From positions 310,001-374,000 of the forward strand of contig NZ_SLYA01000002.1 in NCBI RefSeq assembly GCF_004340965.1: DNA of 64,000 nucleotides. Direction: 5' to 3'. Below the pieces are notes generated by a model. The model was given only the letters and a program-made list of their open reading frames with translations. It did not search any database and was not told the origin of the DNA. The position numbers and the translations under genes are program-made. Positions 10,581 to 18,569 of the stretch are shown in pieces. Position 1 is the first letter of the stretch. Every line of letters begins with the position of its first letter. This DNA is from Sphingomonas sp. PP-CE-1A-559 (GTDB lineage Bacteria > Pseudomonadota > Alphaproteobacteria > Sphingomonadales > Sphingomonadaceae).

Positions 10581-10665
10581 GCGGGCGTGGCGGAACTGGT
10601 AGACGCGCTTGGTTTAGGTCCAAGTATCGCAAGATGTGGGGGTTCGAGTCCCTTCGCCCGCACCA
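10581..10665 (+). tRNA. tRNA-Leu (anticodon TAG)
   Basis: The 85-nt cloverleaf has acceptor arms GCGGGCG and CGCCCGC, the long variable arm of class II tRNAs, the TTCGAGTCC T arm and an encoded CCA. The anticodon stem CTTGG/CCAAG encloses TTTAGGT, giving TAG. It lies 68 bases upstream of tig. Confidence 0.96.
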
Positions 10666-10733
10666 GCCCGCCGCGCAGGCGAGGCGACCGCCCGAAGAAT
10701 TATCCTGAATGCTCTTTTAGACAAAGGCCGGAC

Positions 10734-12392
10734 ATGCAGACTGTCGAGACGTTGAATGAGGGCCTCAAGCGCGCCTTTACGCTCACCATCACCGCGAAGG
10801 ATATCGATGCCAAGGTCGATGTCGAGCTGAAGCGCCTCGCGCCGCAGATGAAGATGCCGGGCTTCCGTCCGGGCAAGGTGCCGGCGAACCTCATCCGCAA
10901 GATGCACGGCCCGGCGCTGACGCAGGACGCGCTGAACGCGGCGATCCAGGAGAGCGTCCAGACGCTCGTTGCCGAGAAGCAGCTTCGCCCCGCGATGCAG
11001 CCTTCGGTCGAGCTGGAAGACGGCTATGACCTCGGCAAGGATGCCGTGGTCAAGGTGGAGATGGAGGTCCTCCCGCAGGTCCCCGCACCTGCGATCGACG
11101 GCATCAAGCTCGAGCGCCTGACCGTGCCCGTCGCCGACGACGCGGTCACCGAGCAGCTCCAGAAGTTCGCCGACCAGCAGAAGAAGTGGGACGACGCAGC
11201 CGACGATTACGTCGCGGCGATGGGCGATCTCGTCACCGTCGATTTCGTCGGCAAGACCGCCGACGGCGTTGCGTTCGAGGGCGGCACCGGCACCGACATG
11301 GGCGTCGAGCTCGGTTCGGGTCGTCTCATCCCCGGCTTCGAGGATCAGCTCGTCGGCGTGAAGACCGGCGACGACAAGGTTCTGAACGTGACCTTCCCCG
11401 AGGAGTATCAGGAGAAGTCGCTCGCGGGCCAGCCGGCGACGTTCGACATCACCGTCAAGTCGGTGAAGACCGCGGGCGAGAGCAAGATCGACGAGGATCT
11501 GGCGAAGTCGCTCGGTCTCGAGAGCCTCGAGCAGCTCACGGGGCTGTTGAAGGGTCAGATCGAGCAGGAGCATAACGGGCTCACGCGCACGCACATGAAG
11601 CGCAAGCTGCTCGACCAGCTCGCCGAGGGTCACGACTTCGAAGTGCCCCCGTCGATGGTCGAGGCCGAGTTCAACCAGATCTGGTCGCAGCTTCAGCACG
11701 AAGCCACGCATGAGGCCGACCCCGAGGCCGCGATGGCCGAGATGGAAGGCGAGCGCGACGATTACCGCAAGATTGCCGAGCGTCGCGTGCGCCTCGGCCT
11801 GCTCCTGTCCGAGATCGGCCAGGCGAACGGCGTCGAGGTCTCGAACCAGGAAATGCAGCGTCTGCTGGCACAGGCTGCGCAGCAGTATCCCGCCGAGCAG
11901 CGCCAGCAGTTCATGCAGTACGTCCAGCAGGAGCCGATGGCGGCTGCCCAGCTGCGCGCGCCGCTGTATGAGGACAAGGTCGTCGACTTCCTGTTCGAGA
12001 AGGCCGAGATCACCGACCGCGAAGCCACGCGCGAGGAGCTGGAAGCAGCGATCGAGAGCGAGGATGGTTTTGCCAGTGGCACGCACACGCATGATCACGA
12101 CAATCACAAGCCGAAGAAGAAGGCTGCTGCAAAGAAGAAGGCAGCACCTGCCGACGACGCCGGTGCTTCGGACGAAACCGTGACGGAAGAGGCACCTGCT
12201 TCGGACACGACGGAAGAGGCCAAGCCTGCGAAGAAGGCGCCTGCCAAGAAGAAGGCAGCTCCGGTCGAAGCAGAGACGGCTGTGACAGAATCGTCGCCGG
12301 TTGCTGCCGAGAACGCAGAGGGCACCGAAGCTGCCGACGCACCGGCGAAGAAGCCGCGCGCGAAGAAGGCTCCGACGAAGACCGAGGCGTAA
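10734..12392 (+). CDS. tig: Trigger factor (ribosome-bound chaperone, peptidyl-prolyl isomerase)
   Basis: The 552-residue trigger factor binds the ribosome exit tunnel and helps nascent chains fold. The N-terminal ribosome-binding domain carries MPGFRPGKVP (usual signature GFRxGKxP) near residue 40. The FKBP-type isomerase domain spans about 155-250 (GDLVTVDFVGK, LIPGFEDQLVG), followed by the helical C domain. The family is usually 430-450 residues. Here about 100 extra residues follow a His-rich patch (THTHDHDNH) and form a low-complexity tail of Lys, Ala, Pro and acidic blocks. The tail keeps the reading frame and codon use and appears real. tRNA-Leu lies just upstream. Confidence 0.96.
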   Translation: MQTVETLNEGLKRAFTLTITAKDIDAKVDVELKRLAPQMKMPGFRPGKVPANLIRKMHGPALTQDALNAAIQESVQTLVAEKQLRPAMQPSVELEDGYDLGKDAVVKVEMEVLPQVPAPAIDGIKLERLTVPVADDAVTEQLQKFADQQKKWDDAADDYVAAMGDLVTVDFVGKTADGVAFEGGTGTDMGVELGSGRLIPGFEDQLVGVKTGDDKVLNVTFPEEYQEKSLAGQPATFDITVKSVKTAGESKIDEDLAKSLGLESLEQLTGLLKGQIEQEHNGLTRTHMKRKLLDQLAEGHDFEVPPSMVEAEFNQIWSQLQHEATHEADPEAAMAEMEGERDDYRKIAERRVRLGLLLSEIGQANGVEVSNQEMQRLLAQAAQQYPAEQRQQFMQYVQQEPMAAAQLRAPLYEDKVVDFLFEKAEITDREATREELEAAIESEDGFASGTHTHDHDNHKPKKKAAAKKKAAPADDAGASDETVTEEAPASDTTEEAKPAKKAPAKKKAAPVEAETAVTESSPVAAENAEGTEAADAPAKKPRAKKAPTKTEA

Positions 12393-12401
12393 GCTTCTCC
12401 C

Positions 12402-12500
12402 CGTCATGCCGGGCTTGTTCCGGCATCCACCGTTCCGCACACTCTCAAGCCGATGAGCACGTGGAACGGTGGACTCCGGAACACGTCCGGGGTGACGGGT
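12402..12500. repeat. Dispersed palindromic repeat, family R3 (copy 1)
   Basis: CCCGTCATGCCGGGCTTGTT at the left is mirrored by the right end (CGGAACACGTCCGGGGTGACGGG), with CACCGTTCC and GGAACGGTGG inside. It lies between tig and the glycosyltransferase gene. Confidence 0.7.
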
Positions 12501-12522
12501 GGATGGGGATCGGTAAGAAATT

Positions 12523-12577
12523 GTTTCCCCGCGAAGGCGGGGACCCAGACTGGGCTCCCGCCTTCGCGGGAGAACAA
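12523..12577. repeat. Dispersed palindromic repeat, family R2 (copy 3, short form)
   Basis: A compact hairpin: TTGTTTCCCCGCGAAGGCGG, then GACCCAGACTGGG, then CTCCCGCCTTCGCGGGAGAA. It is almost identical to the copies at 28692 and 57082, so the short form is a distinct and recent subtype. Confidence 0.85.
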
Positions 12578-12661
12578 GGAAGCGAAGAGGCGTCCGTGCC
12601 CAAGGTGTTCAGCCCAAAGGCGTCATACGTCGATCGTGGCGTCTTAATGCAAGGACAGGCC

Positions 12662-13588
12662 ATGACCGAACCGAGAATCGCCGTCCTGCTCCCGTGCTAC
12701 AACGAGGACGCCGCGATCGCGCAGACGATCGCCGGGTTCCGCGATGCGCTGCCGGGCGCCACGATCTACGTCTACGACAACAACAGCGCCGACCGCACGA
12801 TCGAGGTCGCACGCGCCGCCGGAGCCGTCGTCCGAACCGAGCGCATCCAGGGCAAGGGCGCCGTCGTCCGCCGCATGTTCGCGGACATCGACGCGGACAT
12901 CTACGTCATGGCCGACGGCGACGCGACCTACGACGCTGCCTCCGCCCCGAATCTGGTCGCTCGTGTCCTGGACGGGCAGCTCGACATGGTCGTCGGCTCG
13001 CGCATCAGCCAGGTCCAGGAAAGCTATCGCCGCGGGCATCGGTTCGGCAACGCGCTGCTCACTGGTATGCTCGCCCGCCTGTTCGGCCGCAGCTTCACCG
13101 ACATCCTTTCAGGCTACCGCGTCTTCTCGCGCCGGTTCGTGAAGAGCTTCCCGTCGCTGTCTGCCGGGTTCGAGATCGAGACCGAGATCAGCGTCCACGC
13201 GCTCGAACTGAAGATGCCGATCGGCGAGGTCGAGACGCCCTATTACGCGCGCCCCGAAGGCTCCGAATCGAAGCTCAGCACGTACGGCGACGGGTGGCGC
13301 ATCCTCCGCACGATCATGACGCTCTACCGGATCGAGCGCCCGCTATGGTTCTTCGGTGCGATCGGCAGCGTGTTCGGCCTGCTCGCATTGATCCTCGGCA
13401 TCCCGCTGGTGCTCACCTACATCGAGATCCACCAGGTGCCGCGCTTCCCGACCGCGATCCTGATCACCGGCCTCGGCATCTTCGCCGCGCTCAACGTCTT
13501 CACCGGCCTGATCCTGGACACGGTAGTCCGCGGCCGCCGCGAAGTTCGCCGCCTGGCCTATCTGGCCTACCCCGCCCCAGGCATCTGA
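12662..13588 (+). CDS. Family 2 glycosyltransferase with C-terminal membrane helices
   Basis: The 308-residue enzyme has an N-terminal GT2 (GT-A fold) domain: [12 protein letters not shown] near residue 8, YDNNSADRT, and the metal/nucleotide-binding ADGDATYD near residue 80, followed by GSR and [14 protein letters not shown]. Two hydrophobic segments at about residues 230-285 anchor it in the inner membrane. It resembles dolichyl/polyprenyl-phosphate sugar transferases, which charge a lipid carrier with a hexose; the sugar is unknown. The ATG at 12662 has AAGGA upstream. It interrupts the usual tig-clpP neighbourhood. Confidence 0.88.
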   Translation: MTEPRIAVLLPCYNEDAAIAQTIAGFRDALPGATIYVYDNNSADRTIEVARAAGAVVRTERIQGKGAVVRRMFADIDADIYVMADGDATYDAASAPNLVARVLDGQLDMVVGSRISQVQESYRRGHRFGNALLTGMLARLFGRSFTDILSGYRVFSRRFVKSFPSLSAGFEIETEISVHALELKMPIGEVETPYYARPEGSESKLSTYGDGWRILRTIMTLYRIERPLWFFGAIGSVFGLLALILGIPLVLTYIEIHQVPRFPTAILITGLGIFAALNVFTGLILDTVVRGRREVRRLAYLAYPAPGI

Positions 13589-13715
13589 TTCCCTCGCCCC
13601 ATCGGGGAGAGGGAAGGAGGAGCCACTCGGCGACGGGAGGGAGAGGGGAAGTTGGGATTCGCCAACCTCCCCGCACGCTCCCACCCACAAGCGCATGCGT
13701 ACCCTCCCTCTCGCC
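13589..13715. repeat. Dispersed palindromic repeat, family R4 (copy 1)
   Basis: Arms TCCCTCGCCCCATCGGGGAGAGGG and ACGGGAGGGAGAGG at the left answer CTCCCTCTCGCC at the right, with a CCCAC-rich centre. It fills the gap between the glycosyltransferase gene and the clpP promoter region. Confidence 0.65.
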
Positions 13716-13738
13716 AAAGCGCCGAGCGGCAGGCAGGG

Positions 13739-13768
13739 CTTGAACTCCCCTCTCGGACCGCCGATGTT
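13739..13768 (+). promoter_or_regulatory. Predicted sigma-32 (heat-shock) promoter of clpP
   Basis: CTTGAAC (13739-13745) and CCGATGTT (13761-13768) are separated by 15 bases. They fit the heat-shock consensus CTTGAA-N13-17-CCCATnT with one mismatch in each element. The predicted start is about 25 bases upstream of the clpP ATG, in keeping with heat induction of Clp proteases. Confidence 0.5.
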
Positions 13769-13799
13769 AGCGGTTCACTGGGGCATAAGAGAGATTTCC

Positions 13800-14489
13800 A
13801 TGCACAATCCGTTCGAGACCGGCGATTTCGCGAGCCTGTTGGCCAGCGCCGGGCTCGGCCTGCAGCAGACGCAAGCAGGCCTGGTTCCCATCGTCATCGA
13901 GCAGTCGAACCGCGGCGAGCGTTCGTTCGACATCTTCTCGCGCCTGCTCCGCGAGCGCATCATCTTCGTGACCGGTGGCGTCGAGGACGGCATGGCCTCG
14001 CTGATCACCGCGCAGCTGCTCTTCCTCGAGTCCGAGAACCCGAAGAAGGACATCTTCATGTACATCAACTCGCCGGGCGGTGTCGTCACGGCGGGCATGG
14101 CGATCCATGACACCATGCGGTACATCCGTCCGCGCGTCGGCACCGTGTGCATCGGTCAGGCCGCGTCGATGGGCAGCTTCCTGCTCGCGAGCGGCGAGCC
14201 CGGCATGCGCGTCGCGATGACCAACGCACGCATCATGATCCATCAGCCATCGGGTGGTGCACAGGGCATGGCCAGCGACATCGAGATCCAGGCACGCGAG
14301 ATCCTGCGCATCCGCAAGCGCATGAACGAACTGTATTCGCAGTATACCGGCCAGCCGATCGAAGAGATTGAGCGCCGGATGGACCGCGATACGTTCCTCG
14401 AAGCGAACGAAGCGAAGGATTTCGGGCTGATCGACGAGGTCTTCGACAAGCGTCCGGCGGTGTCCGAGGATGGTGCGAAACCGGCCTAA
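13800..14489 (+). CDS. clpP: ATP-dependent Clp protease proteolytic subunit
   Basis: The 229-residue serine protease forms the tetradecameric chamber used by ClpX. The catalytic triad is complete with normal spacing: Ser123 in AASMGS, His148 in MIHQP and Asp197 in MDRDTF. ATG 13800 follows GAGAG; an in-frame ATG at 13764 would add 12 atypical residues. clpX follows 123 bases later. A heat-shock-like promoter lies just upstream. Confidence 0.97.
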   Translation: MHNPFETGDFASLLASAGLGLQQTQAGLVPIVIEQSNRGERSFDIFSRLLRERIIFVTGGVEDGMASLITAQLLFLESENPKKDIFMYINSPGGVVTAGMAIHDTMRYIRPRVGTVCIGQAASMGSFLLASGEPGMRVAMTNARIMIHQPSGGAQGMASDIEIQAREILRIRKRMNELYSQYTGQPIEEIERRMDRDTFLEANEAKDFGLIDEVFDKRPAVSEDGAKPA

Positions 14490-14612
14490 GCGACACTGGC
14501 ATGGGGTGAATCGTAAACCCCGCTGGTTTATTTGATTGTAGGAACTCCGGGGTGCGTTACGGTAGCGGCCCCGGAAACGGCACGTGCACCGACATGCGCG
14601 AGAGGTAATTGA

Positions 14613-15878
14613 ATGACGAAGCTGAGCGGTGGCGACTCGAAGAGCACCCTCTATTGCTCGTTCTGCGGGAAGTCGCAGCACGAGGTCCGCAAGTTGATCG
14701 CCGGGCCGACGGTCTTCATCTGCGACGAGTGCGTCGAGCTATGCAACGACATCATCCGTGAGGAGACGAAGTCTGCGCTGGTGTCAAAGAAGGACGGCGG
14801 CGTGCCGACTCCGCAGGAGATTTGCGACGTCCTCGACGATTACGTGATCGGCCAGAAGCGCGCCAAGCGCGTGCTGTCGGTGGCGGTGCACAATCACTAC
14901 AAGCGGCTCAATCACGGCGCCAAGGGTGCCGATGTCGAGCTGTCGAAGTCGAACATCCTGCTCGTCGGGCCGACCGGTTGCGGCAAGACGCTGCTCGCGC
15001 AGACGCTCGCGCGCATTCTCGACGTGCCGTTCACGATGGCCGATGCGACGACGCTGACCGAAGCGGGTTACGTCGGCGAGGACGTCGAGAACATCATCCT
15101 CAAGCTGCTCCAGGCGTCCGACTACAACGTCGAGCGGGCGCAGCGCGGGATCGTCTATATCGATGAGATCGACAAGATCTCGCGCAAGGCCGAGAACCCC
15201 TCGATCACGCGCGACGTGTCGGGCGAGGGCGTGCAGCAAGCATTGCTCAAGCTGATGGAAGGCACCACTGCGTCGGTGCCGCCACAGGGTGGGCGCAAGC
15301 ATCCGCAGCAGGAATTCCTGCAGGTGGATACGACCAATATCCTGTTCATCTGCGGCGGTGCGTTCTCGGGTCTCGAGAAGATTATCGGTGATCGTCTGCA
15401 GGGCAAGTCGATCGGTTTCGGTGCGTATGTCGCCGGACCGGACGAGCGCAAGACCGGCGAGACGCTGAAGTCTGTCGAGCCTGAGGATCTGCTCAAGTTC
15501 GGGCTCATCCCCGAGTTCGTGGGTCGTCTGCCGGTGATCGCGACGCTCGAGGATCTCGACGTCGACGCGCTGGTGAAGATCCTCAAGGAGCCGAAGAACG
15601 CGCTGGTCAAGCAGTACCAGAAGCTGTTCGAGATGGAGGACGTCGCGCTCGGCTTCACCGACGACGCGCTGGTCTCGGTCGCCAAGAAGGGCATCGAACG
15701 CAAGACCGGCGCGCGCGGGCTCCGCTCGATCCTGGAGAGCATCCTGCTCGACACGATGTTCGACCTGCCCGGCATGGACGGCGTCGACGAGGTGATGATC
15801 GACAAGGACGTGATCGAAGGCCGCAAGGAACCGATCCGCGTCTATGCGGAGAAGAAGAAGACTGGCGACGCTGCTTAA
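14613..15878 (+). CDS. clpX: ATP-dependent Clp protease ATP-binding subunit ClpX
   Basis: The 421-residue AAA+ unfoldase feeds substrates to ClpP. The zinc domain has Cys15, Cys18, Cys37 and Cys40. Walker A is GPTGCGKT at 119-126, Walker B IVYIDEID at 180-187, and the ClpP-binding loop (ClpX IGF type) and sensor 2 [10 protein letters not shown] are present. Length is normal. It is in the same orientation as clpP and ends at a clear intrinsic terminator. Confidence 0.98.
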   Translation: MTKLSGGDSKSTLYCSFCGKSQHEVRKLIAGPTVFICDECVELCNDIIREETKSALVSKKDGGVPTPQEICDVLDDYVIGQKRAKRVLSVAVHNHYKRLNHGAKGADVELSKSNILLVGPTGCGKTLLAQTLARILDVPFTMADATTLTEAGYVGEDVENIILKLLQASDYNVERAQRGIVYIDEIDKISRKAENPSITRDVSGEGVQQALLKLMEGTTASVPPQGGRKHPQQEFLQVDTTNILFICGGAFSGLEKIIGDRLQGKSIGFGAYVAGPDERKTGETLKSVEPEDLLKFGLIPEFVGRLPVIATLEDLDVDALVKILKEPKNALVKQYQKLFEMEDVALGFTDDALVSVAKKGIERKTGARGLRSILESILLDTMFDLPGMDGVDEVMIDKDVIEGRKEPIRVYAEKKKTGDAA

Positions 15879-15904
15879 AGCGGAACTGGTTTGAGATACG
15901 GGAG

Positions 15905-15932
15905 AGGGCGTCGAGCGATCGGCGCCCTTTTT
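15905..15932 (+). terminator. Intrinsic terminator after clpX
   Basis: A stem of about 10 bp (AGGGCGTCGA paired with TCGGCGCCCT, one G-T pair) closed by a GCGA tetraloop is followed by TTTTTC. It begins 27 bases after the clpX stop. Confidence 0.8.
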
Positions 15933-15968
15933 CGTTTTGGGTACACGCGCTCCGAAAAGCCTCCACCC

Positions 15969-16052
15969 GTCATCCTGACGAAAGTCAGGATCCAGAGCCG
16001 CGAAGGTCAGCCAGCCGTAACCCTGGATCCTGACTTTCGTCAGGATGACTGG
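15969..16052. repeat. Dispersed palindromic repeat, family R3 (copy 2)
   Basis: TCATCCTGACGAAAGTCAGG and its inverted copy, followed and preceded by ATCCAG/CTGGAT, flank a 30-base centre. The remainder of the gap to 16195 shows no gene or other structure that I can identify. Confidence 0.8.
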
Positions 16053-16195
16053 GAAGGGTAGGGCAGCGCATCGTATCAACCGTCGCGTCCTGACCCACCG
16101 CTGTCTCCGACGTCTCACCCTCTCCCAACTGGAATTGGGAAACGCCCCACGGCGACTGCGCCGTAGAAACAGCGCGGACGGCTCCGGTGCTAAAT

Positions 16196-16648
16196 CTATG
16201 AGGTCAACAGCCAAACCCGCTCCAAATCCTTGGGACGTCCGAACAGCCTGAGCATCTCGGCCAATTCCACCCGGTCAGGCACATAAACGACGGACCCTTC
16301 GACGATGACAGATACGCGCGTCCGGGGCAGCACTTCCATCCAACCCGCGCCCGTCGCAACATGAAACCCCGCCATGATCTCGACGACCAAAGGCGGCGTC
16401 TCCCACCGCCCGAACAACGTTGATCGGAACAACGAACTCGCGCCATCCTCGATCGGTACGACGCCAAGCCTGTCCATCACCCGCCGAGCATCCACCACGC
16501 TCGTCAGCACATCGACATCGCCGACCTCAATCGGCACCACCCCGTGCAACGCCACCGCGGCGCTGGAAATGACCCACCACGGGTATCGAGCATCCCGCAT
16601 CGCATCGACGGTCATGACGAGCGTTTGGCAAAGATCGGCGGACAGCAT
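16196..16648 (-). CDS. Nucleotidyltransferase-fold hypothetical protein
   Basis: This 150-residue protein shows the signature of the minimal nucleotidyltransferase fold: WWVISSAAVALHG (equivalent to the GGxAxxLHG helix) followed by VGDVDVLTS, where the two Asp residues match the metal-binding DxD. Proteins of this type include MNT-like and AbiEii-like enzymes, but no partner gene lies beside it, and its substrate cannot be told. The ATG at 16648 has only a weak ribosome binding site. It is divergent from chaA. Confidence 0.65.
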   Translation of the reverse strand: MLSADLCQTLVMTVDAMRDARYPWWVISSAAVALHGVVPIEVGDVDVLTSVVDARRVMDRLGVVPIEDGASSLFRSTLFGRWETPPLVVEIMAGFHVATGAGWMEVLPRTRVSVIVEGSVVYVPDRVELAEMLRLFGRPKDLERVWLLTS

Positions 16649-16748
16649 CGGTGCAGCCTACTCGATCCTTACCGCTCCGCAATCGCGGCGACTCGGACCC
16701 TTATCCGCCCTCGCGCATTCGTTATCCAAGTGGAACGAGGGAGCATGC

Positions 16749-17873
16749 ATGACGATCGAAGTGGCCGACCGACCGAACGAACACGTGGTAGAAACAATGC
16801 CGGACCGCATGGCCCTTCCGATCTGGACGCTGATCGCCCCGGTTCTCGGGCTCGTCGCGGTCCTCGTCGGGCTCGCCAAGATGGGCACGCTCGGTACCGC
16901 GGCTGCGGTGATCGTGCTGATCGGCAGCGTGCTCGCCGCGGTCCATCATGCCGAAGTGATCGCGCACAAGGTCGGTGAGCCGTTCGGGACGCTCGTCCTC
17001 GCGATCGCCGTCACCGTGATCGAGGTCTCGCTGATCGTATCGCTGATGCTCTCCAATGCCGGCGACGCCACCACGCTCGCGCGCGATACGGTGTTCGCGG
17101 CGATCATGATCATCCTCAATTTCATCATCGGCATCTGCCTGCTCGCGGGCGCGGTGCGGCATCACGAGCAGCGGTTCACGCTGAAGGGCATGACTGCGGC
17201 ACTCGGCGTGCTGGCGGCGATGGCGGTACTGTCGCTCGTGCTGCCCAACTACACGTCGTCGACGCAGGGCCCAACCTATGCGGCGTCGCAGTTGATGTTT
17301 GTCGCGGTCGTATCGCTGATCCTCTACGGGACGTTCGTGCTGGTGCAGACGGTGCGCCACCGCGATTATTTCCTGCCGTCGACCGACGACAAGGACGATC
17401 ACGCTGCGCCGCCATCGGGTCGCGCGACGGGCATCGCCTTCGCCGCGCTGCTGGTGGCGCTGGTGTCGGTGGTGCTGCTCGCGAAGACGCTGTCGCCGAC
17501 GATCGAGGCCGCGGTGCTCGGTGCCGGCCTGCCGCTTACCGTGGTCGGCGTGGTGATCGCAGCGCTGGTGCTCGCGCCCGAAAGCCTCGCCGCATACAAG
17601 TCGGCGCGGCGCAACCGGTTGCAGACCAGCCTCAACCTCGCGCTAGGCTCCGCTTTGGCGACGATCGGGCTGACGATCCCGAGCGTGGCGATCGTGTCGC
17701 TGGTGCTCGACCTGCCAATCGCGCTCGGCATCGATGCGAAGAGCATGACGCTGCTGGCCTTGTCGCTGTTCGTCGCGACGCTGTCGCTCGGCACCGGGCG
17801 GACGACGGTGTTGCAGGGCGTCGTCCACCTCGTGATCTTCGCGGCCTATCTGTTCACGACGGTGGTGCCCTAA
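16749..17873 (+). CDS. chaA: Calcium/proton (sodium/proton) antiporter, ChaA family
   Basis: The 374-residue inner membrane cation exchanger of the CaCA superfamily has about 11 helices in two homologous halves. The first half contains HHAEVIAHKVGEPFGTLVLAIAVTVIEVS, the diagnostic GEPFGT...VTVIE motif; the second carries SLNLALGSALATIGLTIPSVA. The ATG at 16749 follows GAGGGAG with proper spacing. It expels Ca2+ or Na+ at alkaline pH in known members. Its stop lies two bases from the convergent cytochrome gene stop, inside the palindrome CCCTAAGCTTAGGG. Confidence 0.9.
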   Translation: MTIEVADRPNEHVVETMPDRMALPIWTLIAPVLGLVAVLVGLAKMGTLGTAAAVIVLIGSVLAAVHHAEVIAHKVGEPFGTLVLAIAVTVIEVSLIVSLMLSNAGDATTLARDTVFAAIMIILNFIIGICLLAGAVRHHEQRFTLKGMTAALGVLAAMAVLSLVLPNYTSSTQGPTYAASQLMFVAVVSLILYGTFVLVQTVRHRDYFLPSTDDKDDHAAPPSGRATGIAFAALLVALVSVVLLAKTLSPTIEAAVLGAGLPLTVVGVVIAALVLAPESLAAYKSARRNRLQTSLNLALGSALATIGLTIPSVAIVSLVLDLPIALGIDAKSMTLLALSLFVATLSLGTGRTTVLQGVVHLVIFAAYLFTTVVP

Positions 17874-17875
17874 GC

Positions 17876-18262
17876 TTAGGGGCCTTGCATCGACAGGTAG
17901 GCGATGACGTCGGCGCGGTCCTTCGAGTCGGGCAAACCTGCGAACGCCATCGTCGTGCCGGGCACCATCCGGCGGGGGTTGGTGAGCCAGACATCCATGC
18001 GCTTGGCATCCCAGTTGCCGCCGAGTGCTTTCAGCCCGGCAGTATAAGAGAAGCGCGGGCGTCGTTCGCCTATGGGCCCGCCCATCACGCCGTAGAGGTT
18101 CGGCCCATCGGTATCGCCCGCATATTGCCCGATCGTGTGGCACGCGGTGCAGCGGCGGAAGACGCGTTCGCCGCTGGCGATCTGACTGGTCGTGCCGGTG
18201 TCGGAGTTCGAACCGCAGCCGGCGAGCGCCAGCGCCAGCAGGGGCCACCGCGGCAGGGTCAT
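17876..18262 (-). CDS. Small class I cytochrome c, lipoprotein-anchored
   Basis: The 128-residue protein has a lipoprotein signal ending LALAGC (Cys16). One haem is attached at CTACH, and the distal Met ligand lies in MVPGTTMAFAGL, typical of c2/c552-type cytochromes. The membrane-tethered form suggests electron transfer at the periplasmic face. The start ATG overlaps the upstream 65-residue gene (ATGA). Maturation would use the Ccm system encoded at 47.9-52.8 kb. Confidence 0.9.
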   Translation of the reverse strand: MTLPRWPLLALALAGCGSNSDTGTTSQIASGERVFRRCTACHTIGQYAGDTDGPNLYGVMGGPIGERRPRFSYTAGLKALGGNWDAKRMDVWLTNPRRMVPGTTMAFAGLPDSKDRADVIAYLSMQGP

Positions 18263-18456
18263 CGCTTCTGACGTGCAGCCAAGGCGAGGCCGGCGGCGAT
18301 CTGCACGACGGCGTAGAGGCGACGGCGGCCGGGCTGGTCGACGAACGGCTTCACCAGTTTCTCGGTTCCGAGCGCCTCGTCCTTCCAGAGATCGACGTGG
18401 CGGCGGGGTTGGAGGAGGCCGATCAACCCGTCGCCGACCATGAAGATCGCCGCCAT
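18259..18456 (-). CDS. Small conserved-looking membrane protein (65 aa)
   Basis: Two hydrophobic stretches (MVGDGLIGLL and LYAVVQIAAGLALAA) flank a polar middle. The protein is coupled to the cytochrome gene by ATGA. The start is in doubt. ATG 18456 is used, but the frame is open to an ATG at 18573 that overlaps the stop of the M1 peptidase gene (ATGA). That longer version would translate a family R2 repeat into 39 extra residues. Function unknown. Confidence 0.6.
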   Translation of the reverse strand: MAAIFMVGDGLIGLLQPRRHVDLWKDEALGTEKLVKPFVDQPGRRRLYAVVQIAAGLALAARQKR

Positions 18457-18480
18457 CTCCGCCGCGCGCGATCCCCAGAT

Positions 18481-18559
18481 GTTCTCCTGCGCACGCAGGA
18501 GTCCAGGAGTCACGGGCGCCGTCTCTTGGGACTCTGGGCCCCCGCTTTCGCGAGGGAAC
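18481..18559. repeat. Dispersed palindromic repeat, family R2 (copy 4)
   Basis: GTTCTCCTGCGCACGCAGGA and GTCCAGGAG at the left, CTCTGGGCCCCCGCTTTCGCGAGGGAAC at the right. It lies between the M1 peptidase stop and the 65-residue gene, and is open in the frame of the latter. Confidence 0.75.
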
Positions 18560-18569
18560 GGTGGAGAGG

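Noticed and set aside
10614..12440. A long minus-strand frame over trigger factor and tRNA-Leu
   Set aside because: It runs through the tRNA and shows only Leu/Arg-rich sequence; tig is unmistakable on the other strand.
12461..12661. N-terminal extension of the glycosyltransferase through repeats
   Set aside because: The added residues come from R3 and R2 repeats, and ATG 12662 has its own AAGGA ribosome binding site directly before the GT2 motif.
16196..16648. Nucleotidyltransferase-like gene as an abortive-infection or toxin-antitoxin component
   Set aside because: No adjacent partner (HEPN or AbiEi-like) gene is present, so a defence role cannot be supported.
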